A stretch of DNA of 64,000 bases from Hermetia illucens (Eukaryota > Arthropoda > Insecta > Diptera > Stratiomyidae): NCBI RefSeq assembly GCF_905115235.1, contig NC_051850.1, forward strand, positions 6,853,841-6,917,840. Reading direction: 5' to 3'. The position numbers and the translations under genes are program-made. The notes under the pieces were generated by a model that ran no database searches, was not told the origin of the DNA, and was given only the letters and a program-made list of their open reading frames with translations. Below, one piece after another: positions 1-11,716 of this stretch (position 1 is its first letter; each line of letters opens with the position of its first letter).

Positions 1-1045
1 TGGTTTAAGCCGTATGTCGCAGCCACGCTTTCCCAGTTTGCCTTGTTACTCCAACGTGTTTCAAACTTCTTATCGAAGTGAAATTTCGTTGTCATGTTAT
101 GCCTTGGTATCAGCAATTCGGGATACCGGCTAGAGAGAATATCAATCTTCCTTCGATTTAGGCAGCTCCCTGCCTCACTCATACTCCCGGCCATCCTGAA
201 TATTGCCCTCCTTACCTGCATCTTTATGTGCAGATGGAGAGGGGTTAATCCCAGAAGGACCTCCAGGGATGCCTTTGGAGCTTATGTAATTCCCTGGCTT
301 GCGTGCTGAGTTCGGTTCTTTCCGCCCAGATTACCGGTCCATAGGTAATCATTGGCCTTACTATTATATTATATATCCAAAGTAGTATCTTCAGGCTACA
401 ACCCCATTTTTTCCTGCTATGGATCTAGAAGTCATCAGAGCCCTCGTGGCTTTGCGATGTGTTGTCGAAAGCTCCTTCGGTATCCAAAAACGCACACAGT
501 GCAATTTCTTTTGTTTCTATGGCATCCCGTTGTACCTCTGTCAGCTGATACAGAGCAGTTTCAGTTGACCGTCCTGCCCGGTAAGCGCGTTGACAGTGAT
601 GTAGGGGATTACGCTTTAGAACTTTAGTTCAAATATAGTTGTCTATGACCTTCTCCACCGTTTTGAGAACGAACGATGTTAGGCAAATTGGTCTGAAAGA
701 TTTAATGTGAAAAGGATCCTTTTTACCGCTTTCGGACTAAAGTCCCCTTTTGCCCGTGTCCATATCCTTGGTATGTAACCCAGTGCTATTCTCCTCCTTA
801 TCACCTTCAGAAGAGACTCTAGGATAATTCCTATGCCTCTCTGGATTAGTGCTGGGAAATTCCATCTACCCCGGGAGATTTCAGTGGTTTAAAAGTTCCC
901 ACTGGCCACCTTATCCTAGCTTCTGAGCATAGCTCGTTTGCTAGTTTCCAGTTTTCCTTCCTTCCCCTTTTATTCGTTGTTGGGGTGTCACGCAGAATGT
1001 TGTCGCCTGCTTTCGTGGGGTAGGACTCCGGGAAATGAGTTCTGA
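1..1045 (-). mobile_element. LINE fragment (RNase H-bearing I/Jockey-like family), reverse transcriptase region
   Basis: Read on the minus strand, this stretch gives pieces of a non-LTR reverse transcriptase in several frames. They include a 'KSPGVDGI'-type block near 870-900, the block RAYRAGRSTETALYQL near 540-590, a short LDTEGAF block, and 'MITYGPVIWAERTEL' near 310-360. These match the palm and thumb order of I/Jockey-like LINEs. The catalytic YADD-type box is missing because sequence between the LDTEGAF block and the thumb is deleted. The 5' side is truncated near 1045, about 130 bp from the 3' end of the next gene, and the 3' side leaves the window. It is dead, with several frame changes. 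RNase H tails at 13.1-13.9 and 58.6-59.2 kb probably belong to the same family (inference). Confidence 0.6.
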
Positions 1046-1176
1046 CAACCTAAAGAATGGGGTAGGGTGTGATCATTACAATAAAGGACCAACTGTCATT
1101 ATTTGCAATGATTTTATGGATTAGCATCACACTTTCACAAATTTATCACTTAAAAATTTTGGGATCACTCTGAGTA

Positions 1177-1614
1177 CTATGTACAAAATACTTTTGCGAG
1201 GCATCCATGGTCAGGATCAAATTTCCTGTTACCGATACATTTGCCCTCCTTCGACACACCATTTTCACATAAAATAAATCCTGAGCAATCTCCAGACTTT
1301 GGAAACATTGTGTTATCGGATTTGCTAGTACAACTGGTATCACTACACTTATTTCCAATGGGATCAAATGTTAATCCATCTGGGCAGAAAAGATAGTACA
1401 AGATTCCATTGTGGCACATAAAAAATCCTGCTGGGTCCTGGGGGTGACTGAATGTCGATCCTTCTAAATGGTCTCCACAGTTGGCCCTACAAACTGTCAG
1501 CAGTGATAGAAGAATCGCTGAAATCACAAAACCTGAAAGGACAAATTTTGATGTGGGTAAGTTTTGGTCTTCCTAGTTCAAGGCACGAGGAATAATGGAT
1601 TCACCTGGATGCAT
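1177..1614 (-). CDS. Small secreted protein with two chitin-binding type-2 (CBM14/peritrophin-A) domains
   Basis: Two-exon gene. Exon 1 is 1605-1614 (ATG CAT CCA G, then a GTGAAT donor) and exon 2 is 1177-1517 (acceptor ...ATTTCAG), giving 116 aa; the intron is 87 bp. This start was chosen because four paralogs in the window have the same 10-nt first coding exon with a phase-1 intron. An open alternative exists: the reading frame continues upstream into the intron (an in-frame ATT/ATG-like start near 1527). Residues 1-15 look like a signal peptide. Domain 1 has Cys17, 38, 48 and 61 and lacks the second and sixth CBM14 cysteines. Domain 2 has all six (66, 81, 87, 97, 109, 115) with the aromatic 'CSGFILC' core. 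Such proteins bind chitin in peritrophic matrix or cuticle; the tissue cannot be told here. Confidence 0.88.
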
Positions 1615-1684
1615 TTTCTTTAAAATTGTTCCACACTTTATTTGACTCAACGGAAGATAGCATCTTTTATTTACATTCGCAACT

Positions 1685-1692
1685 CTTTTATA
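1685..1692 (-). promoter_or_regulatory. TATA box of the 1177-1614 gene
   Basis: TATAAAAG on the minus strand, 71 bp upstream of the start codon. Spacing fits a short 5' UTR of about 40 nt, as in the paralogous genes. No strong initiator is visible. Confidence 0.6.
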
Positions 1693-1699
1693 GGAACCG

Positions 1700-2660
1700 A
1701 TAAGGTGCAATTAGACTAAGATGTTATCAGTGAGGAAATTCGCGGAATAGACTTAAGCAAAATCCTAAAGATTAACGTCCATTGTATCTAGTTTGCGTTT
1801 TCATCTTTCCACTTTACTTATATCAATTTTCCACGCTTCAGGAGATATTAACGCTCTTAATTGATTGGTGTGTATTGGAAAAGGTAATACATAACTTGCG
1901 GAAATCCCGCCCCTTTTCTGGCCCACCCAGAATAGTCAGCACATTTTCACGTGTTACTTGTCACTCATGTACGAGACGAACTTATGAGCGGGACGTTAGA
2001 TACTAATATTGTATTCGTTGACGTTTCAAACATCGACTCCCAAGTTCAAATCCCCGTTGGGTCATAGGGCTTTGCGAGTGGATCTGCGGCTATTCCGGGT
2101 ATTCACTCTCACATAACCGGTAATAATCAAAGGAACCACAGCAGAAAATACTATTTAAGAAAAAGATACTCCAAAAATCGAAAAGCTTATCATGATAAAT
2201 GGTATAATGACTATGCAATTGTAATTGTCACATCAATTCTTTTTTAACTCTCTATCGTAAATTCCCCCACTAAACCAAGTAGCTTAAAACTTAAATATGA
2301 ATAGAATTCTGAGAAGTTTCGATTTAACCTGGATTTTTGCTCTCAATGCTTTTTGAAATTTATGACTATCAAATTTAGAAAATTTCATCACCACGGGTGG
2401 CGTTTTTCGAAAGATAACGTTATCAAAAAATGAAATATTGGAAAAGCATTAAATTCATTTAAACGACCCTGCAGTGAGCAAGTGCAATCTGAAATGGGGA
2501 CCATGACGAGAAATATTGAGTTTAGTTCTTTGGTCGACCCGACTCCCCCGGGGTAAGGAGTAAAGAGGGCATGCTAAAAAGTATCCCCTTTCTATTCCCG
2601 CTAAAAGTTCGTATTACTGGAAAATTTATGGTGGCCCGAAAAAGAGCGAGAGAGAGTAAT
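1700..2660. other. Intergenic stretch with no supported gene
   Basis: AT-rich sequence without coding potential that I can support. A GTTCAAATCCCC string at about 2043-2054 resembles a tRNA-type B box, but no matching A box or cloverleaf could be found. Confidence 0.5.
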
Positions 2661-2662
2661 TC

Positions 2663-3190
2663 ACCATCATCAACGGCGCAACAACCGGTATCCGGTCTAG
2701 GCCTGCCTTAATAAGGAACTCCAGACATCCCGGTTTTACACCGAGGTCCACCAATTCGATATCCCTAAAAGCTCTTTGGCGTCCTGACCTACCCCATCGC
2801 TCCATCTTAGGGTCTGCCTCGTCTTCTTTTTCTACCATAGATATTGCCCTTATAGACTTTCCGGATGGGATCATCCTTATCCGCGCAATGCTGACCACAT
2901 TGCCTCCTAGTGTACCGTTACGGTCTTGAATGAAGTGCTCTAACACACTTCAAGGCCCTGATCCAATATGGATTGTTGCGCCAACGATTATTATTATTAT
3001 TATCATCCTTATCCATACGGATTAAGTGACCCGCCCACCGCAACCTGTTGACTCGGATTTTATCCATAACCAGACGGTCATGGTATCGCTCATAGATTTC
3101 GTCGTTATGTAGGCTACGGAATCGTCCATCCTCATGTAGGGGGCCAAAAATTCTTCGGAGGATTCTTCTCTCGAACGCGGCCAATTTTTA
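2663..3190 (-). mobile_element. LINE 3' end, 'craniofacial development protein 2'-like family
   Basis: The minus strand encodes the C-terminal end of a LINE ORF2: FERRILRRIFGP, then 'DKIRVNRLRWAGHLIRM', and after an interruption a GRRQRAFRDIELVDLG block. The copy at 35.7-38.3 kb carries the same blocks in the same order. The 3' end is a short trinucleotide (GAT-type) tail preceded by a GTTGCGCCGTTG-like motif. The copy is 5'-truncated near 3190 and split by a nested insertion at 2883-3001. Confidence 0.72.
2883..3001 (+). mobile_element. Short LINE 3'-tail insertion with 13-bp target-site duplication
   Basis: About 119 bp ending in GTTGCGCCAACG followed by (ATT)n. It is flanked by the direct repeat ATCATCCTTATCC at 2870-2882 and 3002-3014. 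Removing one repeat and the insert restores the host LINE sequence seen at 38.0 kb, so this is a real nested retroposition by target-primed reverse transcription. The tail motif resembles the host LINE's own 3' end, so donor and host are probably related families. Confidence 0.72.
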
Positions 3191-3479
3191 TAAGCTGAAA
3201 CAGGCCAGGTTAAAGAGGACGCATAAAAGGGCATCCCTTATCTTAGACCGTTGTTGATGTCGAATGGTCTCGAGACTAATCCGCTAGCTGGCCTAATACT
3301 TGCGTCCTAGTAGCCTCGAGAAAGTTGGAGAGTGAGCTGGTACGAAAATGCGTCGCTCGTCCCAGCGCCCAAGGATGGACGCAGTAAGGGCTAAAATACC
3401 TGACTAGACATCGGGATGCGCAGACGGAGAGGAGCATAGGGGCTGATTCCATATTATAGGCGGACACGAAAAGTAACAG

Positions 3480-5903
3480 AAAATCCACGGGAAGCAGAAA
3501 CAACCGCGCCTCCCGATGAAAACACTACGAGAGACAAATGGATCGCAGATAGCCCATTGCAGAGCGAACTGCGGAAAAAACGAAAGGAGTAAGTGGCATC
3601 TGAAGGAGAATTCACTCAGGTACTCTTCAAAACTCAAAAGAAGAAGGCGAAGCGGGAAGACGAAGCATCAAAAGGAAAGTGAACTAGACCACCAGCTTTG
3701 CTTATTAAGTCGACGGAGGGCAAGACTTTTGCGGAAGTCCTCAGTGAAATCCGTTACAAGATTAGACCCGAAGATAACGGAGTAGAAGTGTCTTCCATTC
3801 GTAGAATGAAGGGTTGGTGGAGTCCTAGTCGAACTAGGCCCGAAGACAATAAATAAAGTTACGTTCTGTGAAGCAATCAAGCGGGTTCAGGGGGTAAAAC
3901 CTTTGCTTGGCAGCCTGAAACCCACGTATTCTCTGGAAATCCGAGTCGAACGAGGCAGAAGAGGCCATTAAACGCGAATGTCCGAAATGGTATCACCTCT
4001 GCAAACTCCCGAAGCCAAAAGATCGCGGTAGTAGAAGTTGCCGAGCAATAGGCGTGAAAGATTCTAAACACGTGAGGAAATCAGAATTGTTTGGGTAGTG
4101 TGTAGGATACGAATCCGGGCCGCCCCAACCTGTTTTGATTATGGGCACACATCTACAATCTGTGGGGGACCTGACAGAAGGGCAATATGGCGTAAATGCA
4201 GTCAGTCAGACCATAAAGCGAACACCTGCAATGAAAAGAAAAGCTGCATCCTATGCAGGGACCGTGGTGCGTATGATGAGAACGTTGCGCACACTACGGA
4301 CTCAGGGGGTGTACAGTCTGAAGAAGTAGAACTGGAAAAGGGTAGGGCGCGATCAATATGATTCGCATCCTTCAAATCAATATGCACCGGAGTGCAACCG
4401 CTCATGACTTGCTAGCGCAGTTCGCTGCGTAAACCAAAACTTTAGATTTAGTACTCATCAGTGAGCAGTACCGAAACAAGGACCCAGTTTCATGGCAACT
4501 TGACATATCAGGTACCGCTGCCATCTGGGTTCGGGACGGCACCCTCTTTAAGGTTTCCACACAAGGCCGAGGGGACCGCTTTGACTGAATACGATGTTCA
4601 GGGATAACGTTTTTCAGTGTTTACCTTACGCCGGATAAGACGATGCCGGACTTTCGACACAAGCTTGATGCTTTCGAGGACGCTCTCTTAGGCCCAGATG
4701 GGCGGATCCTGGTCGGGGGTGACTTCAATGCCAGGGCATTTGAATGGGGCATGCCTCACACAGACAGAGGGAAAAGAATTCTCGAAATGACGGCAAGAAC
4801 AGGATCGGTAATTCTAAACACCGGACCCACCCCAACGTTCCACGCCCAGGTTGCGAGGGAAGCATTCCGGACGTAACCTTGGTGCCCGAGTCACTGGTGT
4901 CGTTGGTGCACGGGTGGCGAGTTCTGGAAGACATCTCGGCAAACGACCATTAGTTCATTGCCTTCGAAGTGGTGGACACAAACTTTCGGTGTGCGCCACC
5001 CCGGCGCTATTTTTGGACATGGAACGTTGTGAAAGTGAACACCGGGAGGTATGTCGAAACTCTTGGAACAGATAAGGCCGCGCTGGAGGGTATTCCTGGG
5101 GGTGGTGACGATGCAGCTGACACTGTCATAAATTCAGTTATGAACCTGATAACGACGGCCTGCGGAACTTCCTCGCCTAGAGGGCATCGAGACTTGGTAA
5201 ACCTTTTATGTATTGGAGGTCGGTGAAAATGGCTGAGCTCCGGAAAAAGTGTCAAAGGCTCTGCCGCTTAACACAATGTCTAAGCGGTCTAAGCAGGAGG
5301 AGGCACATACCATAATAACGGAGAACAAACCAGCGAAAAGGAGACTCCGCAGCTCAATAGACAAGAGCAGAGCTCGCTGCTGACAGCATCTGGTCGACGA
5401 GGTGAATGGGGACCCGTGGAGACTCATTTATAAACTGGTAACCCGAAAAATCGGGGCTACGCCCATCACACTTTTTTTTCTTGTGCAAGGTGGGATAGGA
5501 TTCGTCAGCAGCTTTATTTAAACACAGTGGATCTCTCTTCAGACAACATTGTCGAGGTAATGCTGACGAGTGCTGTCAAGTGGAGCCGTGTTGCCCATTA
5601 CGTTCGGGTTCTTCTCGTTGCTAAGAAAATAGAACTCGACCGGTGGAAGAGCCGGATGGCAGCGGGTTCCTTGAACTGACAGTTCCCTCCCTCCTCGCCC
5701 TTCCCGTTGGTGAAAGGAACTCCCTGATTTGAAGGCTCAGCAAGGCGGGAGAGTTCATGGACTAGCCCGAAGTAATGTGACAAACGGTTCCAGGCTAGCT
5801 CTCTGACGATGGGGAGGTGTTTAGTTGGTAGTCCGACGACGTACCGTTGCGGGAGTCCAACACTCTGTGCATAAACGCATTCACCTACCCTACCCTACAA
5901 AAA
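3480..5903 (+). mobile_element. R1-like LINE, internally deleted (ORF1 + endonuclease + 3' tail)
   Basis: ORF1 remnants run from about 3600 ('IRYKIRPEDNGVEVSSIRRM' near 3735-3800) to a zinc-knuckle region at 4098-4361 with CRDRG and NEKKSCILC-type blocks. The AP-endonuclease follows at about 4440-4950, with the catalytic 'ILVGGDFNARAFEWGM' at 4705-4753. The RT N-terminal linker lies at about 4970-5450. At about 5470 it jumps to the C-terminal zinc-motif end and 3' UTR, so the RT core is gone. The 3' UTR (5640-5900) aligns by eye with the end of the 48.7-52.5 kb copy. Many frame changes; dead. Confidence 0.7.
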
Positions 5904-6479
5904 GGAATGACATATATGCTACGTCTTCCAACGTCCATCCACTCTTAGGCACTACGGCGGTATAATATAGTCAACAATCTTCTATGAGTAGTATTTTTGT
6001 TGTTGCTACTGTGACAGGTACCCTATATAACAATTTTGTGGTAACCATTTTAGAAAGCAGTAACCTTCCTGTTGATTTAGTCGACCACTGTTTGGATGAT
6101 GGAATTCATTTTGCTACCCTTTTATTCACCGTGAAACCTGTGGTTTTCAAGGAATGAGAATACTCTCTATTTTCCGTAGTAACCGCAATAGCTAATTTGT
6201 GGTCTTTTCCCTTATTTTCATAAGAATTCCAGCGGTAAATGCGCACTTCATCAGCAAATTGCTTGTAGCGGTTACTTTTGTGGATCCTGCTGTTTTTATC
6301 TGGCCTCGCACATTGGTCAGGGTCAGCGTAGTCACCTATCTTACATTGAGGTGGTGTTACCTGCGTCTCCCATGTAACTTTACCAGATGACGCTTGGACG
6401 TTTTTCTCCTCTACCTCAGATCACCGTTACTTAGAATTAAGTCTAACTATTGCAGGCGAACAGCTGTTATCCTGGGATA
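5904..6479. other. No supported feature
   Basis: AT-rich sequence with only short open frames. I see no domain, promoter or repeat that I can support. Confidence 0.4.
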
Positions 6480-6765
6480 ACGGATTGGCGACAAAATTGA
6501 ACTCCCTAGGTTACTAGGGACTCCTTTCGCGATAGAAGATCAATTGAAAACTCTGAATCGCACACTTTTAGAGAGCTTTGAAGAGGCTTGCTCTATTTCC
6601 CGAGGCCAACGTGGTAAAACGGTTCCATTGTGGAATCAAGAACTGCAGACACTCAGGAAATCAACCAACGAGGGCGCATTTTTCAGCAGTAGGGCGGAGC
6701 TTTAAGATACTCTGCGTGATCCCCAGAAGCGATAAGTGTCTCTTCTAGGTACGCTGTTGTGAAGG
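6480..6765 (+). mobile_element. LINE scrap, endonuclease-RT linker
   Basis: An open plus-strand stretch reads 'LKTLNRTLLESFEEACSI' followed by VPLWNQELQTLRKSTNE. The EEACP...VPWWNPEL-x-LR pattern is typical of the linker between endonuclease and reverse transcriptase in I/Jockey-like LINEs. No RT follows, so it is an isolated fragment, possibly of the RNase H-bearing family seen elsewhere here. Confidence 0.55.
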
Positions 6766-7189
6766 GGAAGTCACGAGGAAGATAATGTATTGGCCGGTCA
6801 AGAGGTTGAACAGCTTGGCGCTGTTCCAACCGGAAAAGCCCAAAAGGTGTCATGGCGGTCTCTTCTATATATTCTCCTACGTAAATGGGGTCACTGCGTC
6901 ATGTTTAGGTTTATAACCGAAAACGTGGTTCCACTTAGCTCTTGAAGCAAGTCATCGACCATCAGAAGCAGGTAGCGATCTGTAGTCGTACAGGCATTGG
7001 ATCGTCTGTAGTCACCCGGGACGCGCCAAGTTTCTTTTGTTTTGTAACGAGATGTAACCTACTCGCCCACTTCCACCACTCTCCCATCTCCAGGGCCGAA
7101 AGTCGCTTAGATTTCTTTTTTTTCGGCGATTAGAAGAGGGATGAGGGTATTTGAAAAATGGCGGGTCAGACGTGTACATCTGGGGGTGG
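6766..7189. other. No supported feature
   Basis: Short frames only; no recognisable domain or repeat. Confidence 0.4.
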
Positions 7190-8110
7190 ATCAGAGGTCA
7201 GGTCAGCCGCCTAGCCAGTTAAGGTCAACGAATTACAACAGTATGCCGTATTATTTGACGTAAGATTTGAAGCAGGCAAATCAATGAGAAGCAGGGTTGT
7301 GTCGGGTCTATGTGGCCTTTTGATGTGAGGCAAGTGGAAGCGTCGATCAACTGTTGACTTCGAAGATTAGCAAGTTGTTGGAAGAGACCATGGGGATGGC
7401 GGCTACCATAAACTTCCAATCGAAGTATCGGCACAACTGTAGTGTGAGTTGCACCTTATCAGTTCCATGCGTGGCAATCAATGAGGCAGTTTTCAACGGC
7501 AGCTTAAGTAGCGTTGATTTTCGCGTCCTGGATCGATGGTGGCGCTAAGTTCTTTCCGTAAGTGCCGCGGAAACCACAAAATTTGTCGCCAGTTGTACTG
7601 CGTCAGGGCCGAGATCTTGATATGAGGCGCCCTTGACATCGGTTTGGTTGCCATATACTCAGTCAGAGATTCGACCATCGAGGGCTGAACTGCAGTCTGG
7701 TAGCGATTGATGGCTTCCTAACTGCTATGGATGCTCACGATCGAGTTTGTTAACCAATGAAGCCAGTTCATCGAGAGAGGGATGATTTCACCTTTTTCAA
7801 GGTGCGGGTGATGACTGGTGAAGAAGACCGAACCGTTCGATTCTGATGGCGTCGTTATGCACCGCTGACTAGGCCAATGTTCTCATGTGGCGCAGGGACT
7901 GCAACGACTTGTTGCATCCAACTTTCACCTCGTTGAAGAAATTGTGTAATTGATGGTCGGTAGAGTCGGTTAAGCCAGTTTTAAGGCTCTGGAGAGTTCT
8001 TAAGGATGTTGGCGATCTCTTGGACCGTTGCATCTTCGAGAGCTCAGACGACCTGATCAAATTTGTTGGCGTCCCACCGAATTTTATGATTATTGAATGT
8101 AGATTCAACC
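7190..8110 (-). mobile_element. Ty3/Gypsy-type fossil, gag-protease region
   Basis: Minus-strand peptides resemble the Gag C-terminus (a 'HNFFNEVKVGCNKSLQSLRH' block near 7880-7960) and the aspartic-protease region of insect Ty3/Gypsy elements (a F-x-W-x-F-x-V-A block near 7370-7430). It is clearly broken and old, with many lesions. No LTRs were found. It is cut off by the R1-like LINE that starts near 8118. Confidence 0.45.
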
Positions 8111-8117
8111 CTCATGA

Positions 8118-10150
8118 ACAAGAAAGTCGGTAGATGCACTGACGAGCACCAGGAACGTGAGGAGGAATACAGGGATCTGCGAAGCAACCTTAAGAAGACC
8201 ATTCGGAGAAGCAAGCGGGAATGCTACCAGAAGCTCTGCATGGAGGCTAATACGAATCCGTGGGGTACAGCCTACCAAGTTGTAATGAAGAAGATCCGCG
8301 GGCGAAAATCATCTCAGGTGACATGCCCACGGCTCTTGTTGCAAATAATTACAACTCTTTTCCCGCAGGAGGAGCAGGACGAAAGAGAACCCCAAACTGG
8401 CAGCTCAGCAGGACGTCTTCTCGATCCCTGATGTTACAGAAAAGGAGCTTTGGGAAATCTGCAGACGTATTGGGGACAGCAAGGCTTCGGGATTGGACGG
8501 AATTCCGAACAGGGCTCTGAAGGTGGCGGTCAAGGCCAGACCAAGGTGGTTCGCAAGCACATTCGAATCGTGCATGGCGGAAGGAGTGTTTCCCGCCCAG
8601 TGGAAGAGGCAGAAGCTGGTCTTGCTACCGAAGCCCCGAAAACCACCCGGCGTGCCCTCTTCATATCGCCTTATTTGTCTCGTAGACACCATGGGGAAGA
8701 TGTTGGAAAGAGTGATATACAAAAGGCTACTCCCGTTCATCGAGCTTGCGGGTGGTCTTTCAGAGCGGCAATATGGGTTTCGGCGAGCCCGTTCTACGGT
8801 CGATGCAGTAGCAAAGGTCGTGGAATTGGCTCGAAATGCAATGGCCATGGGCAAATACTGTGCTCTGGTGACGCTGGACGTCAACGCTGATTGGTTTTGC
8901 GGACGACTTGGCGGTAGTTGCAATTGCAAAGCATCCCGAGGACGTGGAGCTTTATGCAAATGAAGGCATTCATACCATCAAGTCATGGTTACGAATGGCC
9001 AAGCTGGACCTGGCGGACGAAAAGACGGAGGCGGTCCTCATTACCAACCGTAGGAAGAACAACACGGTTACCATCCAGGTTGGTAATCGTGAGGTCGTCT
9101 CAAAATCGGTTGTCAAATATCTGGGGGTGATGATCGATGCCAAGCTGAGTTTCAAGGGACACTTGGATTATGCGCGAGAGAAGGCAGCAAATGCCAGCTC
9201 ATCCCTTGCAAGGATGATGCCTAACATGGGAGGGCCGAAGTATAGTCGCAGGCTACTCATCGCGGGAGTGGTGAGGTCGATCCTGCTATACGCGGCCCCT
9301 GTCTGGGCGGGAGCGTTGAACCACGCTGTCAACGGGAGGAAGATATGTTCGGCATATCGGCCAATTGCGCTAAGGGTGTGCATTTAGGACGGCGTCCACG
9401 GAGGCAGTGTGTGTTATCGCAGGAATGATCCCTATAGATCTTCTAGCGAGCGAGGCACACTGGCTCTACGAAAAACGGAAGGCAAATCCAGCCGAGGTGA
9501 ATACGGATTTCCAAAAAGCCATCAGGAGAGAGTTGTGTGGCAAGTGGCAACAACGATCGGATAACTCCGACAAGGGCAGGTGGACCCATACATTGATCCC
9601 GAATATCGAGAAATGGGTCAACCGAAAGCACGGAGAATTGAATTACCACCTGACACAGTTCCTTACGGGACACGGTGGCTATAGGAAGTACTTGCATCGC
9701 TTCGAGTTGGACGAGTCTCCCAACTGTCCTGAATGCGGTGCTACACTCGAGGATCCGGAGCACGTTATGTTCCATTGTCCCAGATTTCGGCAGTAGAAAA
9801 GGAGGTTGAACAGCGTTTTAGGGGCGGACATCGAGCCCTCCAACCTGGTTGAAGAGATGTTGAAGTCGATGGAAAACTGGATGGCGGTAAAGGAGGCAGT
9901 AGCCGTGGTGCAGACAAAATTCCTGGAGTTGGATCCAGCTCGGAAGGCGGCGGGACGGAGACGTGACATGGACGAGCTGGTATAGCGAACCAGAGCCTCC
10001 CCCTGGAAGTAATATTTCACGGTGGTCCCGCGGGGAGGGGCGGAAGAGTGGGGGTGGTTTTAGTGGGTGTGAATCCCACACACTGCTGCAACCTGGCGCA
10101 GCAGCGTCTTTCTAAGATTTCCACCTCCATCCATAAATAAAAAAAAAAAA
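8118..10150 (+). mobile_element. R1-like LINE, 5'-truncated ORF2 with internal deletion
   Basis: Starts in the RT linker ('RRSKRECYQKLC', 'NPWGTAYQVVMKK'), then RT with SSYRLICLVDTMGKMLERV, 'LSERQYGFRRARSTVDAV' and ALVTLDV (8493-8885). At about 8887 it jumps straight to GFADDLAVV-type sequence, so roughly the AFNS to FADD interval is deleted. The thumb continues with VVKYLGVMIDAKLSFKGHLD (9110-9170) and LLYAAPVWAGAL. The C-terminal domain at 9407-9796 keeps 'CPECGATLEDPEHVMFHC', the zinc motif typical of R1-clade ORF2. The 3' UTR ends in a run of A at 10138-10150. Several frame changes. It is the best preserved C-terminus among the R1-like copies. Confidence 0.8.
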
Positions 10151-10189
10151 ATAGATGCACTGACGAGACACAGAAAATAGTCTTCCTTC

Positions 10190-10490
10190 ACATTCAGGGA
10201 TGAGTTTTATAAAACAAACTCCGAGGCAGCAGTGGGAGTTATTTCTTAAGGAACAACTGCCGACAGAGAAAGATGAAGACCAGTCTCTCTTGCCTAAAAA
10301 CGAAAGAAATTCTACCAACTGGTTCTCGAGGTTCGGGATTGGATAGGGTTGACAACTCTACACGGAAAACAACCTGCTACGAAGCCACAAAAGGAGCCTC
10401 AGCCCAAATTCGGGTTGTCTGAAGTCCCTTACTAACGCGCGCCTAGACCGGATACTAGCTGTTGCGCCGTTGGTGATGATGAATCGACTA
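10190..10490 (+). mobile_element. Internally deleted LINE: 5' UTR joined directly to 3' end
   Basis: Positions ~10200-10404 match the 5' leader of the 35.7-38.3 kb LINE (its 35815-35990 part, including a CTACACGGAAAACA string). Positions ~10405-10490 match that LINE's last ~90 bp, ending GTTGCGCCGTTGGTGATGATGA. The ~2.2 kb coding body is absent. It could be a deletion of one copy or a short non-autonomous derivative. Confidence 0.6.
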
Positions 10491-11530
10491 CTCTACCCCT
10501 GGGTGTTGGAACATATAAAAGAAGTCGGATCCGCAAGAAAGAGTGGAGATTGCCACATATGTAATAGAGAGACAGAGAGACAAAATGGTCGCTAAGTTAA
10601 TTTGAGTCTTTTCGGAATGCAGATGTAATAAATTCCACCGACGGATCGAGGTCAGGGGGTGCGTTCCAGGGAAGCAGAGTCATCAGCACTAAATGGTAAC
10701 ATCATATTAAGCCAGTTGTTGTAGAGCAGTCGCCAGTTGCTGCTGAAAATTGGCCGATTGAACGAAATGCTCTTGAATTCAGTGCCAGTCGACTGAAACT
10801 AGCCAAGGATCTGACACGATGTTTTAGGACCAGAGCTTTCATTTTGTGTTAGGCTGATAAGTCTTCTCTAAAGCGTGTAACTGTAAAAGGGACATCAAAA
10901 TTTAATAGGGTTATTAACGCGACACTGCTCCTTGAACTCAAAAGTCAATATGAGGGGACGACCCTCTATTTCTTATCCAGTTATTAAGCATTAGCCAGAT
11001 CTTAGACGAAGCTACAACAGAAAGGATGTCAAATTGTTTACGAGCTCTCTGCTGCTCTCAGATTCTACCTGCGTATTATGCAGGAGGCTATTGGGTTGGC
11101 AATTCAGAGGGATAGTGCAATGGGCCTAATAAGAGGCCTACGTGTTTGGAGTTACAGCTGCCTTCTGTTACTTAATCTAACTTAAGGAACCAGCTGCGTG
11201 TTTTTAAAGCACGTTGTCCCATTTATAACAAAGCCCTCAAGATTCTGTGAAACTGCCTCTGTCGCTACAAGTTACTACACCATTTCCAAGTATTAAATAT
11301 CATACTCAAAGCGAAATTGAACTTAAGGTACGCCTATAAAACAACACTACATCTTAAGATAACCTCAATATCTTTTATTTTCCTTGACTTACAAATTTGT
11401 AATGTCTTTTATTTTGTTCAACTGCCAATGATTACATAAACCGCTCCCGGATACAAAGAGCTATCATAATTGCTACCGCTGAGTCAGGATTGACCTCATA
11501 CCTAGAATAAAATGCAAAGTTGATATTCAC
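10491..11530. other. No supported gene
   Basis: About 1 kb of unique-looking AT-rich sequence. I see no coding potential, repeat or regulatory structure that I can support. Confidence 0.4.
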
Positions 11531-11535
11531 ATATA

Positions 11536-11716
11536 TATAAATACTTTCAGTTCAGCAGTTCCCAGTAGACAAGCAGCTTAGATGGACTTAAGGGGGATTA
11601 CCAAACTTTACTTTCTCTCAATAGGAAGCCTTGCGCAAAATTGGTTATCTACAGTCGCAGCAAAATCAAGCGAATCACTGACGGTAAAACCCTCGACTTT
11701 TCAATTTTTATGACTT
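11536..11716 (+). other. Promoter-like TATA plus short ORF, possible relic first exon
   Basis: TATAAATA at 11536-11543 is followed about 20-30 bp later by CAGTTCAGCAGTT-type initiator sequence, and then by an ATG at 11582. The resulting 44-codon frame begins MDLRGITKLYFLSIGSLAQ, weakly signal-peptide-like, and stops at 11716. The spacing copies the promoters of the CBM14 genes, and the site is ~350 bp upstream of one. It may be a dead paralog's promoter and first exon, or chance. Confidence 0.25.

Noticed and set aside
2030-2110. Possible tRNA gene (GTTCAAATCCCC B-box-like string)
   Set aside because: No A box at proper spacing, no acceptor or anticodon stem could be folded by eye.
8405-8959. 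184-codon minus-strand open frame
   Set aside because: Antisense shadow of the R1-like reverse transcriptase on the plus strand, which has clear RT motifs.
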